64,000 nucleotides of DNA from positions 20,560,858 to 20,624,857 of the forward strand of contig OU342633.1 in assembly GCA_910589415.1 (NCBI GenBank), written 5' to 3'. This DNA is from Malachius bipustulatus (lineage: Eukaryota > Arthropoda > Insecta > Coleoptera > Melyridae). The notes beneath the pieces were generated by a model that was not told where the DNA came from, ran no database searches, and saw only the letters and a program-made list of their open reading frames with translations. Shown one piece after another: positions 48,149 to 61,469 of this stretch; the first letter of the stretch is position 1, and each line of letters opens with the position of its first letter. The translations under genes were made by a program, and so were the position numbers.

Positions 48149-49272
48149 TTTTCTGCGAGAAGAAATATCAGTGTTAGAATGTCGTAGAAAAACGTAGTTA
48201 GATAACTGAAAATTATGTCGGAAAAATGATTTATGTTAAACTTGGATTTTCAAACTGTCTTTTATCGTATTTGACGTTGCCTGGGTAACGAAACGATTCA
48301 ATTATTACATAAAGGTCATATTAATGTAATTAAAATTGAAGACAGTTTTGCAAAGATTGCAAGTTAGTTTTCGATGAGTGAATTTAATAATATGGATAGT
48401 GATTATTATGAAAATTCCCTTAATAATTGCCATTTGGATAATACGGTAACTTTCCTTTACGTATATTTGATATAAATTTAATGATATCTGAGTGTTAATA
48501 GTAGCAATACCTAAGCCGCCATTTCGGGGAAATAAGTACTCATTTATTTCCCTGCTAATTCATTTATTTCCCCGATAAGATGCAGCTCATATAATGAGGC
48601 ATTTTTCTACCTGTCAACGGGGAAAAAAGGTCAAACTTATAGCCCGTCGCAGAAAAAAGAAATTTTTGTCGTAAGTGTAAAGTTTTTCATTTTAGAAAAA
48701 AATGGTAGCAGATTTTACTTGACTAAATCTTGAATTTCGACATCATATTACCAAAATTTTGCGAAATGTAAAATTCAAGAGAATTTTCTCTCAAATAATC
48801 GTCAGATCTTTCTCAATGAATACAGAAGACATGCAATATAAACAATTTAATAAAAGACAAGTACAAAGTAATAATAATGAAAAAAAAATAAACAAACCTG
48901 TAATCAATTTCCTACACCATAAATCGTTTTAATTAATTATTTTTCCTCATATTAATTATCGCCTACGAAATGTAAACCATATCCCCAGAGATCCAGGATA
49001 TTAGAAGCATTAAAGGGCAATTTAAACTAGAATATCTTTCATTGATGCCGCTATGCCGCAACTCTCTGATAGCAAGGGGTAAATCCACATCAGGGCGTCA
49101 CACCTCGAGGGAATTATGGGGTGTTCATAGACATCGACAACAGATGTTATTATAAAGGGATCATCGATGGGGATTTTATGTGAAGTATAGATGTAGAGTA
49201 GACTAATAGGCACTATGGATATAAATATCAGCTAATCAAAAAATTAACACCGATGTACAAAATCTTTTTTAC
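48149..49272. other. AT-rich intron, no supported gene
   Basis: Repeated words CATTTATTTCCC lie near 48541 and 48569. A 63-codon minus-strand frame (49022..49213) is of chance length. Confidence 0.45.
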
Positions 49273-50282
49273 TATACAGGGTGCACCATGTATCCTTCTC
49301 TATATTACTATCTCCTAACGCTAACGGATGCAGGGTCGGTTAAACAAGTCCAAAGGAGCGCAATTTTGTGGCCATCTCGATTCCGTCGAGACATACAAGA
49401 TATCTATGTGACCGTTCCTGAAATATCCTGAAAATACTGAAAAAACGAGATTTCTTATTTTTTTCATATCTTTTTTATTATAGGAGATATATGAATAATT
49501 TTTTGTGGGCTTACATCAAGAGCTACCCATCTGACATTTCAAAAATTTTCAAAGCCGTCTAGATCCCAGAATTTTCATAGTCAACTTTCGTTATTCTTAT
49601 GGCCACCATAGTGTTTTTTTTATGTTGTTCGGTATAAAAAAAATCATAAAAACAAAAAATTGTTAAACTTCAAAAAAAAAAAAAAATTTATTCTTCTTTT
49701 TTCTTTACAAAAAAAAACATTTTTAGACCGAATTTCATAGATAAATTAAAAAAACCATAAGGCAAGCACTATTTTGGCGTATTTTACAAATGTTGTCGTT
49801 TTTCGACGATTTTTTATTAGGTTTTTCTTTGAAAAAAAAATAATAAAAATTTAAAAAAATTTTTTTTTAAGTTTATTAATTTTTGGTTTCCATTATTTTT
49901 TTCATATCGAACGACATAAAAAAATAATATGGCGGCCATAAGAAAAACGAAAGTTGACTGTGAAAACTCTTGGATCTAGTAGGCCTTGACAATTTTTGAA
50001 ATGTCAGATGGATAGCTCTTAACGGCTTATGTAAGCCTACAAAAAATTATTTATTAATTTCCAATAATAAAAAAGATATGAGGAAAATTTAAAAAAAATA
50101 AGAAATCTCGATTTTTCAGTTTTTTCAGGATATTTCAGGAACGGTCACATATATCTTGCATGTTTTGACGAATTCGAAATGGCCACAAAACTGCACATCT
50201 TTTCTCTAATTCAACCGACCCTGTATCTCTTAGCGTTCAGGAGATAGCAATATAGAGACCGATACATGGTGCAACCTGTATT
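49273..50282. mobile_element. 1.0-kb TIR element
   Basis: TATACAGGGTGCACCATGTA at the left and ACATGGTGCAACCTGTAT at the right begin inverted arms of about 350-400 bp. Matched words include GTGACCGTTCCTGAAATATC / GATATTTCAGGAACGGTCAC and GCTACCCATCTGACATTTC / GAAATGTCAGATGGATAGC. The interior is poly(A)/poly(T)-rich and non-coding. Confidence 0.85.
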
Positions 50283-50341
50283 TTACATTTTATATTAAAT
50301 GTTAAATATAATTAAATGTGATATTAAATATGATTCCACAT

Positions 50342-52721
50342 TATACAGGTGGGCCACGGTATACGAAACGAAAGATTATGGCCGTGTCTCTGGATTTTAG
50401 GATATTTTTATTTTCGGAGTGGATAGAGACCTGGCAGAGGTACGTTTTAAAATTATATTCATAATGTACAGGGTGTCCCAAAAGCATAAAACATATCAAA
50501 GTTATGTTTTTTTAAATGGAATGCTCCTATGTTATTGCATTTTTAGATTGTCTGAAAAAAGAAAATAAGATTGGCTTTTACAGTTGGTGTTTAAATTCAG
50601 AAGTTTTTGAGTTATAAACAAGTGAAAATCGTCATTTTTCAAGTTCAAGGCCCTGTACAACGAAAACGGCTCAAGATAGAGAAAAACGGCTTACATGTCC
50701 CTATTTTAACTTTTTATGTACTATCCTATGGTATAGAAACATTTGTGCTTTCTTAGATTTTTTTAATTGGCGACGCGTGGAGAATTTTTCAAATTTTTTA
50801 TCACCCTGTATAAACATTTCATCTACATCGTAGGATAGTACATGAAAAGTTAAAATAGGGACATGTAAGCCGTTTTTCTCTATCTTCAGCCGTTTTCGTT
50901 GTACAGGGCCATGAACTTGAAAAATGACGATTTTCACTTGTTTATAACTCAAAAACTTCTGAATTTAAACACCAACTGTAAAAGCCAATCTTATTTTCTC
51001 TTTTCAGACAATTTAAAAATGCAATAACATATACACCGTTCACATATTAAAAAAGAACTAGGTGGCCATGAACTTTTGTTTTTAGGTTTGCAAAAATGAA
51101 AACTCCCTAGATCTCGATTGACAATATCAGCTGATCGAGATATTAAAGGTTAAGTATAGACTGACATTTGTCAAATCACTCAAAGTGTCTCAGCTGATTA
51201 ACAGCCATGTTGTCAAATTGAAGTTTTAGTACTAGGATATCTATCTAGGATGATTTTTTACTCTGATCAATTTTTCTCAAACTGACAAATAAAATTATTA
51301 AATTTTTGACATTTTAAATTTCAAAAGAGCAAAATGACGAAAATAATATCTCTAAGATGAATAAATCCGCATTAAGAAAGCATTTCAATGATTAAGATCC
51401 AGAAAGTCCAAACTTGAGCAAACATTTAAGTCATTCAGAAGGTGAAATATATTTGGCATGTAAGTATTGAGTATGTGTATCTGTATCTGCTAAATTGCTG
51501 GTAATTACTGTCTCTTATAGTAGTCAGACCGTGGCATTAGCAAGTATTATTAGACAAGACAAATTTGATATTACACCCTTGGGCAGCCCACATAAAACAG
51601 GCACTGATTATGAAATTTTTGTGTTTCCGGAAGATTTGCAATAATCTATTTCTAATACAACCCAATCGAAATGACATGGGGGTATTGTAAACTTCACTAT
51701 ACAAGCACGTAAATTAGCAGCTTCCCTCTAAGGATTAAGTAAAGAATGTATGTCTTGAAGAGCTTTCAAAATGTAAGTACACCTGACATGTGACAAAATT
51801 AATATAATCATTGTGAAAAACTTATTTCGGAGGACTGGACGAAACAAATGGACATAGTGAAAATATTATTAAAATCAGAGCGCTGAAGATGATTCTGATT
51901 CTAAGCAGGATGCAGTATAGCGGTTATTGATAATGGGGGATAATTTTGGGCCAGAAGCCAGAAGTCCAGAATCTTTGGCTAGTTTCCGACACACTACTAC
52001 GATACCGAATAACCGACGAATTGACGAAAAATATATTTCATTTACGTACCTATATTTTAATATTTTAATAAACGTACCGATATATTTTAATTACCTGCTA
52101 TGTATTTATTAAAAGTAAATTAATATAATTGATTCAAGTTTTTTATTTCATATTCAAAAAGTACATTTGTGTATTTTCCTAACTTGGAAAAATTACATGA
52201 TAACCTTTTTCTCAAACTCTTATGAAAAGCTTAAGATTTTAAGATCTTATTAGATCCAGCGACATTGCGTTCTAGTTAAAGATTGCAATATGTGATTAAA
52301 TGATTCAAAATAGAAAGCCCCCAAAGATGCAAATATAAATATAACAAGAATACCAAAAATATCAAAAATCCATCTGGCAACTATGTCCTGTTCCTTGCCA
52401 TAAAACTTCAACCTCATAAAAAAGAGACATAACCAAACTCCAGCCAATGATTGACAGCGGTTATACCCAGTGATTTCTATCACCCTACACCATAACCATA
52501 ACCCAATTCTTTTATAATAAGTGAACGGTGTATAGGAGCATTCCATTTAAAAAGACATAACTTTGATATTTTTTATGCTTTTGGGACACCCTGTACATTA
52601 TGAATATAATTTTAAAACGTACCTCTGCCGGGTCTCTATCCACTCCAAAAATAAAAAGATCCTAAAATCCAGAGACACGGCCGTAATCTTCCGTTTCGTA
52701 TACCGTGGCCCACCCTGTATA
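50342..52721. mobile_element. Large palindromic element hosting a second transposon
   Basis: Outer ends TATACAGGTGGGCCACGGTA and TACCGTGGCCCACCCTGTAT are inverted. Continuing inward, arms match for about 450 bp, passing a second terminus (GTACAGGGTGTCCCAAAAGC / GCTTTTGGGACACCCTGTAC). The right arm is interrupted at 51032..52532 by an unrelated insertion. Removing that insertion restores the palindrome. Confidence 0.85.
51032..52532 (+). mobile_element. TA-flanked 1.5-kb element with coding-like interior
   Basis: TACACCGTTCAC at the left and GTGAACGGTGTA at the right are inverted and continue imperfectly for about 25 bp. Each side is flanked by TA. The opposite arm of the host palindrome keeps the uninterrupted site (AACATAGGAGC), so the 2-bp TA duplication can be read directly; TA target duplication is the mark of the Tc1/mariner superfamily. 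The interior shows a plus-strand coding-like stretch with an intron-like GTAAGT..TTATAG (about 51461-51520), followed by SQTVALASIIRQDKFDITPL and a stop at 51643. I see no DDE transposase motif. Origin of the coding piece is unknown. Confidence 0.75.
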
Positions 52722-52724
52722 TGT

Positions 52725-54850
52725 GAAATCATATTTAATGTCCTTATTATGATAAGCAATGGTAAAAGAACAGTGTCATAAGCTCATTTTGGAAATTTTC
52801 TTATACAAGAATATGTATACCTACCAAAGACGTAATACAATACCTAACTATACCTAAAATATAATGTGTTGAATTACATAGGTTATTAGGTATATACGTA
52901 TGAATGAAAGTGTTCAAATTGAGTATACTAACTTATAATTTAGTCAGATATAAACGACGTTAGCATGAGAAATCATGTATGATTGACGGGTACCCTTGTA
53001 TTAAAATATCATTAACGGTTTGCCAAGCATTATTATTGATTTATAACATTATTTATGATATTTGTTTGGGACTTATTGTATTTATTTTTAATTCACAAAT
53101 TATCTATTCATAGACGAAAACTTTCATTTATTTTACCTGTATTGAAATTCAATGATTTGTAAAATGGTATAGATACTTAGCTATATAATATGTTTAGGCA
53201 ATTTTATAAAAATTATAATATGAAAATGTATACATATGCGTACACTAAAATCTAACTCAACTCTACATAATAAAAGAATATCGAAAATAAATTTTTAATT
53301 TATACACTTTACACTTTATAATACACTTTATGTGTTTTAATTTTCGGCTCTGCAATCTACCTTCGCCTGAATTGTCTGAAGTAGAATTGCTTGACGCTGA
53401 TCCGACTTTTTAATCACAATTTTGAAGTGAATAATAACTCGGTAGAGGTAGCTAGAGCATCAAAATAAACTAAAAGCTATAAGCAATATTAAGTACTTAT
53501 AAACGAATTTTAAGAAAAAAATTAGCTTCGATATTTAAGGCTATATGTTGTAAGTATGCACTTAAAGGCTATTATGTCCTAATAAACAGGGTAATAATAA
53601 CGAACTATATCAAAAGAGTGGGTTTTTATTGAATTAAACCTTCAAATGGTCATTTAGGAATAAAAATCGAGAGGTGCTATTAAATTAGAGGCTGCAAATT
53701 TAAAATAGGGGTGAAACTAGGCCCCTTTCAGTTGTTTAATTACCTACTTATATCTCGAAAGCGAAGTAAAATTCAGGTATGGTTAATAGGAATTGTTTGT
53801 GAAGAATCCAATTATACATCAAAATAATTTATTTAAAAATGTCTTGTGTCAAAAATATTAAAAAACTTGAAAAAATGCAAAAAATTTCTTATTTTTCTTT
53901 TTTCACTCTTTTTGCGTACAGGAATAATTTTTTTTAAGAGGAGATAAGTGGAGATAGGTACGTATAATAGGCATTGATTCACAGAAAAACATAACAACAA
54001 TTAGATTAAATTTTCTTTAAAATGGTAAAATCAAAACGCGTAAAAACAAAAAAAAAACCGTAAAATGAAAAATGCATACCCAAGCAAAATTACCTATACG
54101 TAATGTGAAATTTTCTTATACATTTTCCAAATTACCTGAATGTAACTTTTTACATAAAAAACGATACATCATAGCCCCAATTAGCTTTAAAAATAGGTCA
54201 AAGGACCCCTTTACTTAACGGGATGTTATAACATAAAGAGCTCGGATTATATTCAAAATGCATATTTCTGCATATTTCACATTTTTTATGCACTCTTCGC
54301 ACGAACTGCATTATTTTTTTTTTAGAAAAATTGCATATTTTTTATATTTTAACATGTAAATAACTTATTTTTTTGACAATTATTGGCCTACAAAATTAAT
54401 ATATACCTAATTAATAAACCTAATAAAATATACCTACAAAAATTAAAAACTATAAAAACCAAAAATAACCTTAAAATTATTCTTATTATGAAGGATTTTT
54501 CAATTTTTTGTCTTCATATAGGTATTGTAGCGAGGCCTACGCCGCTTAGTTAACTAAAAAATTACCGCTCTTGGGATTCTATTGATGATGCAATTTTTAC
54601 TTGGTAGTCACCAATTGACTTGTTGAAGTCATAAAATGTGGCTGTTCAATAAAAAGTACGTTTTATTATCTCTTGATGAACATTTTTGCTTATTAATTAT
54701 TGCATGAATTGTTCTATTATAGTCAAACATAAATGGCATGCAAACTTCGCCTCAATTTGTAAATCCATTTCACTTGTATAGTTTCGGCATTGAACTCTTT
54801 GATGTAATATAAGTAAAAAGTACCAATTGTAGTGATATTAAGCAAAAAAA
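52725..54850. other. AT-rich intron, nothing recognised
   Basis: No supported gene. Several A-rich and T-rich runs. Confidence 0.45.
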
Positions 54851-54859
54851 ATTTTGCAC

Positions 54860-54935
54860 ACGTTAATTAATTGTGCGTTAACATTGTAACGTTAACGTCC
54901 TGTTAACGATCGTGTACGTTAACATACGTTAACAT
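54860..54935. promoter_or_regulatory. Cluster of CGTTAAC palindromic words
   Basis: GTTAAC or a one-base variant occurs about six times in 75 bases: acgttaattaa, gcgttaacat, taacgttaacgtcc, tgttaacgat, tacgttaacat and tacgttaacatcc. GTTAAC is self-complementary and resembles an HNF1-type half-site. Either a dense homotypic binding array or a decayed short tandem repeat. Confidence 0.4.
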
Positions 54936-55298
54936 CCATTTTTGGAACAAACGTTATTCTTCGTAAAAAGTTGTGCTTGGTTGAAAAAGTTGATTTTATT
55001 TTAATTTTGTACTTACATACAATTTAAATCTTTTAAGGAACATTTACTTTGTATGCATCCATTAAATGTCTGACTATAGTCTAACCATCATTATCAAGAC
55101 AGCTTTGAGATTTATTTATAATTGCATACACGATTTATGTTACGGATCTTATTTCATCCATAACAATGTAAATGCAACAACAAATTTTATTCGAATAAAT
55201 CTAATGTTTGCGACATTAGGTTGGCAACTAGTGCTTCTCATAAATTATATGGAAATGCACTTAGGTTTGTTTATTACCTACTGCAACAAAATTTATTC

Positions 55299-55531
55299 CC
55301 GGTTGCACGAAAGTAATTAAAAATTTGTCAGATAATCATCGATTTTAAAACGCCCTGTATTATCAAAATATTGGTCTGATAGTGCTGGAAACAAACTCTA
55401 CTCCCTTGTAGAAGAGTTGATTACCAACAAAAATTAAAATATCCTTGAAAATATTCACCATATTTCCAAAATTTGAAATTTAAAATCGGTAATTATCTGA
55501 AATATTTTTAATTACTTTCGTGCAACTGGCC
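55299..55531. mobile_element. MITE with GGTTGCACGAAAG termini
   Basis: The left end CCGGTTGCACGAAAGTAATT, followed by aaaaatttgtcagataat, is mirrored by attatctgaaatattttta and ATTACTTTCGTGCAACTGG. About 233 bp. Inside is ACGCCCTGTATTATC, possibly a remnant of a CAGGGCG-type end. Non-coding. Confidence 0.85.
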
Positions 55532-56325
55532 CTTATCTAGAACTTATGTAGAAAAAAAAAACAATCGTGCAATTCGTCCAAAAAGTTATGGAGCATACTA
55601 ACTTGATTCAGTAGTTTTTTCGATTTATTTTTCTTGATTTTTAGAAGAAAAGTCAAAATTGGCGTTGTCTTAAAATTTTATTCTTGTTTTTGATCAGATT
55701 GAATTAAAGATTTTTGATAGGCCTTGTATGAATAAATAATTACATAAGTATAATATAGTGATTTATGTCGGTATCTTAGTTGGTGTATGATTCGCGATAA
55801 CTGTTAAAAATTCCTAAAAATGTGACATAAGTAGATGCACCTCTGCAATTGGTAAGAATTTCTTCTATAAAGGTATAGGTATAATTTTCGACAATAAAAT
55901 TAATAAAAAATTATATCACATCTATGTGAAATACATATAGTTTATTTATATTATATTTCCTGAATGAATCATTCTAAAGTTACGTGAAAATAAGATCATC
56001 AGATAAATAATCTCATCATTTTATATAGATCTTAGCAGATATCTAAATTCTTCTTACTGGCTTATGAATGTGAAAGAGTTACACGCTCCCAAATGCTCTT
56101 GTCATTCCAATCTCAGTCGCAGTATCTTAAAATAATTTATATGCGTTCAATTATAGCTACTAATTCTCTCTCGAACTCACACGAAGCACTCTCACCTCGT
56201 ACCCCTCTCATACACTGTGCCAATAAAAATTGAAAGTATTTTCGGCCACCTGAAAGAGCAAAATTAATCAAGACGATCTACATAATGTAAATTATTTCTT
56301 GATCTATCAATCATTAATATTGAGG
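55532..56325. other. Intron, nothing recognised
   Basis: AT-rich, without gene or clear repeat. Confidence 0.45.
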
Positions 56326-56329
56326 AGGA

Positions 56330-57100
56330 AACAAGGAACAAATAAATTCATGCAGCATGCAGACAACATTTTCCTTCGCGGCTCCAATGCCACATACGTT
56401 CACCCGTTCCTCATGCGGGCTCCTCGTTCCAGCACCTGATCAATTACCGTTACGGAAAATAACGTCGGTAAATGATCAATCATTTCAACCGGTGGCGTGC
56501 ATGACTACTGTTTGTTAACAGGATACCTGTACCTGTGAGTGCTGGTCTGAACCTTGGATCATTTCTGTCCGCATCAATAATTATTATTAGTTTGGTGAAA
56601 TTGTCACCAATAAATTTATTATATCAAAGTATCAAAATCACTAGGTATAGAGTATCAAATTATTAGAAACATTTAATAAAGAAAATTTCATTCTCGCATT
56701 CTCAAGTCGGTTAAACAAATTTTCATGTATCTAAGTAATTTTCTGTCAAGCTATGAACGCCAGTCAGTTACATAGATATTAATTTATATTTATTCAAATA
56801 ACCTTATTAGAAGTTAAGGAAGCTGGTTTTTAATATGCATAAAAAGTTAATTAATCAAATGATCATTAGGGAAAATTAATGCATTTAAAACGAGGCCGAC
56901 ATAAATATGATAAATCTAAGGGTATTCTAGAGACGGTGTCGGATTATATTTATTACGAATTTGACAACAATCAACCGCGGCCTCCGTGATATATTGCGTG
57001 ACTCAGGTAAAACTGTTCCTGCGGACTACCGGGTTAATGACTCATTTCATGGTGGGCCATAAATCCAACTAGAAATACGATCTCGGACTGAGCTTATGCC
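56330..57100. promoter_or_regulatory. Unique GC-richer block, enhancer candidate
   Basis: Two GC-richer stretches (56340-56580 and 56890-57095) with TGATCAATTACCGTTACGG, AACCGCGGCCTCCGTGATA and GTGGGCCATAAATCCAAC. The last shares GCCATAAAT with the duplicated motif at 61498 and 61683. No coding frame. Confidence 0.35.
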
Positions 57101-57539
57101 ATTTACGATAACTTTAATCCTTTTGACACCAGAAAATTCTGATAAAACACTTACTAAGAGAAAGTTGGTACTTATAAAAATATTCATATAGGTACACATA
57201 AATCTTGAGACTCTTCAATGATAATAATTATTCACATTTATAAAATTTAGCTTTAAATCAAGCATCAATTAAGAAACTTTTTTGAAATGAATAGATAACG
57301 TTTTTTATATTACTTAAGTCGTTTTAATAATATAAAATGGGGGCTCAATAAAATCACTTCTTGCCAATAATTAAAAATACTGATGCGCATGCGGCAGCTA
57401 GTAAAAAATCTGTTAACTTAGTTTTAAATGTACGTAATATGATATGTTAGAAATGTGAAGTATTTTCGCAAGTAAAGTTGTTTTTTCAAACACAAACAAC
57501 ACATAAGCTCTTATATGACGAAATATTTAAAGCCTACAG

Positions 57540-57950
57540 AGACAGTTGTCCCCGCCGAGTATGTCACATGTTCCAAGTTCCAACCAACCGCCCAAAGAAT
57601 CTCGAATTGAAACATCCGGAAGCAGTTACGCAGTTTTAGTAGATCGTAAATCTTCCATGGCGCTGACTCCGGACTTGCCTCTTTTTCTCCTCAACAGCAC
57701 TAACACTAACACTACTACAATGGCACATCAACAATTGTAGCAATAAAAAGGAAGCCCGGTGAATTTGACACTTTCAAACGGGGCCCGAACGAATCCTGTG
57801 TTGTTTTAAAATTATGTCGTGAATCAGCGTCCGAGATGCATCTGCTGATGCAATACACATGTCGACCTCTAGATTTGGGATGAAGGAAAATAGGAAAAAA
57901 AATACAGGAGAGAGCATCAGTTTCGGAGAAGCAGTGTATCAAGTTGTCAG
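57540..57950 (+). other. Unidentified coding-like block
   Basis: After a CTACAG acceptor-like sequence the plus strand reads MSHVPSSNQPPKESRIETSG and continues to PLFLLNSTNTNTTTMAHQQL and TAG at 57740. In a different plus frame the next stretch reads VAIKRKPGEFDTFKRGPNES and VVLKLCRESASEMHLLMQYT before TGA near 57882. Both stretches are GC-richer and coding-like, so this may be a frameshifted remnant. No family recognised. Confidence 0.3.
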
Positions 57951-57954
57951 GATA

Positions 57955-60195
57955 TAACTTGACAATACTACAACGAAATCCTTTATATTTTTAAACCGCC
58001 TACTTCGTAAAACGTTTAGATTCTCATTCTATTCATTATAACAATAATGAACCTCTTGTTTGTTTCAAGCTTTAAATAGCGATATGAAGATTATTATAAT
58101 TATAATAATAATTATTTCTAATTGTAAATTAATTATTATTAAAGTTATATTTTAACTTACAAAAATAGTAGGGAAGGTCTTGCAAGGTATACCTACTCGT
58201 ACTTCACCGACTACAATTTCCATTTACTTTAAAAATATTTTAATGAAATAACAATATCTAGTCATCGCTAAAAAAAAATCCCGGCGACTTTTAGGTATGC
58301 CTACCTTAATAAAGGTAAACAAAAAATTTTGAAATTATGCCTACCATTTATAAAATGAGGAAACGCAAAATGTGCAATCAATATAAACTCGACTCAAGTA
58401 CTCTCAGGAGATTATATATTTGCAGCGTAAGGTATTCATTCCCATATTAAGAGTAATTCAAACCATGCATTATGTACAAACTGCATCATAAAACTTGAAA
58501 AGACCAAAGAATGAAGAAGTTATTGTACCTAAATAAATATCCATAAATTATTAGATTAGTAGGTATTAACTTTCAAATATTCGATGTAATTGTGGAATTT
58601 AGAACATAACCATTTATGCAATCTAGAAATGTAGAGGTGTGCTTATATTTTTAATAACGGATTATGATAAGTAATATTCTATACTTATTAGTAGCGGAAT
58701 GAATGGCCTGACTTCTGACATTCTATACAAAGTTTTCTTATAAATAATAAATTATTTTTTAATGATTTTTTTGGATGATAAAACTTATTGAAAATTATAA
58801 CAGTAGGTATTAGCGCTGTTCTGTATACCTACAGCTATGAAATATTAAAAATATAGGATATTGCGGTTTAGAAATTTTCCTCAAATTACTAACAACTGTT
58901 TTCGTGAAAAAAAAAACCTTCTTGAGCATCAATCTCGTGAATTTTTATGCGTTGATTCAATAATAATTGTGATTATTATCACCATTTTTCAGAAATTAGG
59001 TTGTTGAAATTGTTTAAGGCCATATCATATTAGTGAAGCTGTTTGCTCTAATAATTTCAGTTCAAGTTCTTTAAAAATGCGCTCATAAATAGTTATATAA
59101 ATTTATAGCCTTTTATACCCTTTTCCTACCCACGCCACTGGTTTAGCAACGGATTTTTATCATTACATACCGTAAAATTCGCGTAAAATTCCTCCAGTCC
59201 TGTTTCAATTTAATTTCTAGCTTTTTCCGCAAAAAAAAAAAAATAGAATTACCGCAAATGTAAGGCTCGGAAAAAATTTCTTCCAATCCTGTTAATTGAG
59301 TTTACATTTTTTTTGTAAGTCCTATTGCTTATACAGAGGGTTCAAAAATTAGTATCTACCTAATTTTTTCGAAATTTCAAATGACAGCCATTTTGAAACG
59401 GCTCGACCGATTTTGCTCAAATGTAATACCAGAACAATCTTTAGGTATAACTATTCTACTTCAGAAATTACAAGAGATTTCAGTCTCTTAGATTGTAATA
59501 ACCTGCAATAATATACCACAATAAGAACTTTATTTTTTCAAATTTTGAAGAAGTAGTGCGAATTTAGAGAAAGCAGTAGAAAGAGTTCTACTGGAATGCT
59601 AAATGCATAATTATAGGGGCTGAGGACAAGCAATTTTGGCCTCACGCATGTAGGTAGATATATAAATAGTGTCCTTTTTACCATCACTGATGGCGTTCCC
59701 ATTATTTTGAAATATTATTAAATTAATTAGGTATAATTATTCCCATCAACCGACAAAGGTGCCTTGTAGGCCCTATTCCTAAAATCTACTCACAATACAA
59801 TGTGTATTTTGCATAGATAATTTCCAGTTACCTAAGTTTTTTATGTATCTAAGTTACTACTTATTAAATGTTAGGCTGTAAAATTTGACTTTTTTTATTT
59901 TTCATAACTTCTTTGTGTGATCTTCATGATATTTAGAATCATGATCCCAAAAAGGGCTTTGTTAAATCCGTGTTACAAAAATATCCATGCACCTAAAAAT
60001 GAATAAATTATAAATAATAAAAAGTATTTCCTAAAAAATTAATCCTAAATTTACAGTTATAGGAAAAGTATAGGTTCCTACGAAATTTTGCACTATGAAA
60101 CTGTCCAATTTTATATAAGCTCCTCTAAAATGGCAGACTTCTCATACAGTGATTTGCATAAAAGTTTTTGTAAAATATAATTTTGTATTTTTTAT
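57955..60195. other. Intron with diverged repeat words
   Basis: No supported gene. CCCACGCCACTGG near 59131 and a GACAGCCATTTTGAAACGG stretch near 59385 look like pieces of dispersed repeats. Confidence 0.4.
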
Positions 60196-60199
60196 GCGT

Positions 60200-60880
60200 T
60201 GTTATACAGGGTGTCTAGTTTAAGTGGCAGTTAAGATTATTATCTTGCGAAACGATTTCTTGAAAAATGAAATCGGTTTAATTAAAAAAAAATTTCCATC
60301 TCATAGGTAGGTGAAAACAGATTCAAGATCGTTGCTAATTTTCGAAATATCCTCAAAAGACCGAAAATGTCAAAATATTTATTTTTATATGGTAAGTACG
60401 TAAATTGTTTGTGAATACATTTGCTGAAATTTGGTTTTAAGGCATAAACGGGTTAGCTTTTGAAAATTCGGTCAATCGTTTTTATCTACGTACTTGCTAA
60501 GCTAGGCTTTTTTAGGGAAAAATTACACGGGTAAAAAATGATTTAAATGGGAAATGCGAATTTTTAAAGCGCCAATGGTTTATATTCGGTAATAATAGCT
60601 TTTGAAGATTTTCTTCAAGGGGTATTTTGGCATCTCTGGAAAGCCACGTTAAGAAAACCTGCCATCAACAACTCTACTTCAAAGGTGATGCAGGAAAAAA
60701 TTGAGGGAAAGTTAAGGAAAATAAAAAACCTTACCTAGAATTTCTTAAATCGTTCTTGTCTATCCAAAAACATCTTTAAAATAGACCTGAATACCTTAAA
60801 ATTACAGGAAATGGCGTGTTCTTATCACATACCTATTTAATGTCGTTGATCTCAATGAATTTGCGTTACATTAAAGTTAC
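60200..60880. repeat. Solo end of a CAGGGTG-type element
   Basis: TATACAGGGTGTCTAGTTTA starts at 60205. I did not find a matching opposite terminus, so the right boundary is unknown. Confidence 0.35.
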
Positions 60881-60955
60881 AAAAACGAGAAATACAGCGC
60901 GAACCGCGAACGTATCAAAGCTTGACGGGTGTGTATTAGAGGGTTCAAAGCAGTA
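60880..60955 (+). repeat. Conserved short block, copy 2
   Basis: GAGAAATACAGCGCGAACCG, then GTATTAGAGGGTTCAAAGCA, matching 39030-39105 in order and orientation with a longer gap between the two words. Confidence 0.6.
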
Positions 60956-61469
60956 TATGATGATAAACAGCACAAGTTTTACGCGGGGAATTCACGCCCA
61001 AGAGTTTTTCGCAAAAAAAACTTGTAGGTACCTACATTAGGGAGTTTTATTTTGTATTGGCCTTAATTGAATCCTGACGAATCCATAACGAACCCGGAAG
61101 GAGTAAGATTATAGAACGCGAGATATATGAGCAGACAATACGCAAATTCAGGGTTAAAGTCTCCATAGAAACCAATTAAGCAACAAAAGCGTATTTGAGC
61201 GTACAACAATGTATCTGAAATTTTGGTCAACTCCTAAATCCATTGGTAGATCCATAAGAAGGTGGAGATGTAGCGAAAAATGTCCTAAGAAAAAGGAAAA
61301 TCGGTGAGGTTGTAAGATATTTAGTTACAAAATGCAGCTTGTAAAAAACTATTAATGAAGGGAAAAAAAACTAATTATTGCATGTCCTATCTGCATTAAT
61401 GTGCAAATAACTTACTTTTCATGCAATAAGCGGTGATAATAATTTTCTGCCGTAATTAATTTATAAGCG

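Noticed and set aside
52250..52546. 98-codon minus-strand ORF with hydrophobic stretch
   Set aside because: It lies across the right terminus of the inserted TA-flanked element and the host palindrome arm, so it is not a gene in its own right, though part of it may be captured sequence.
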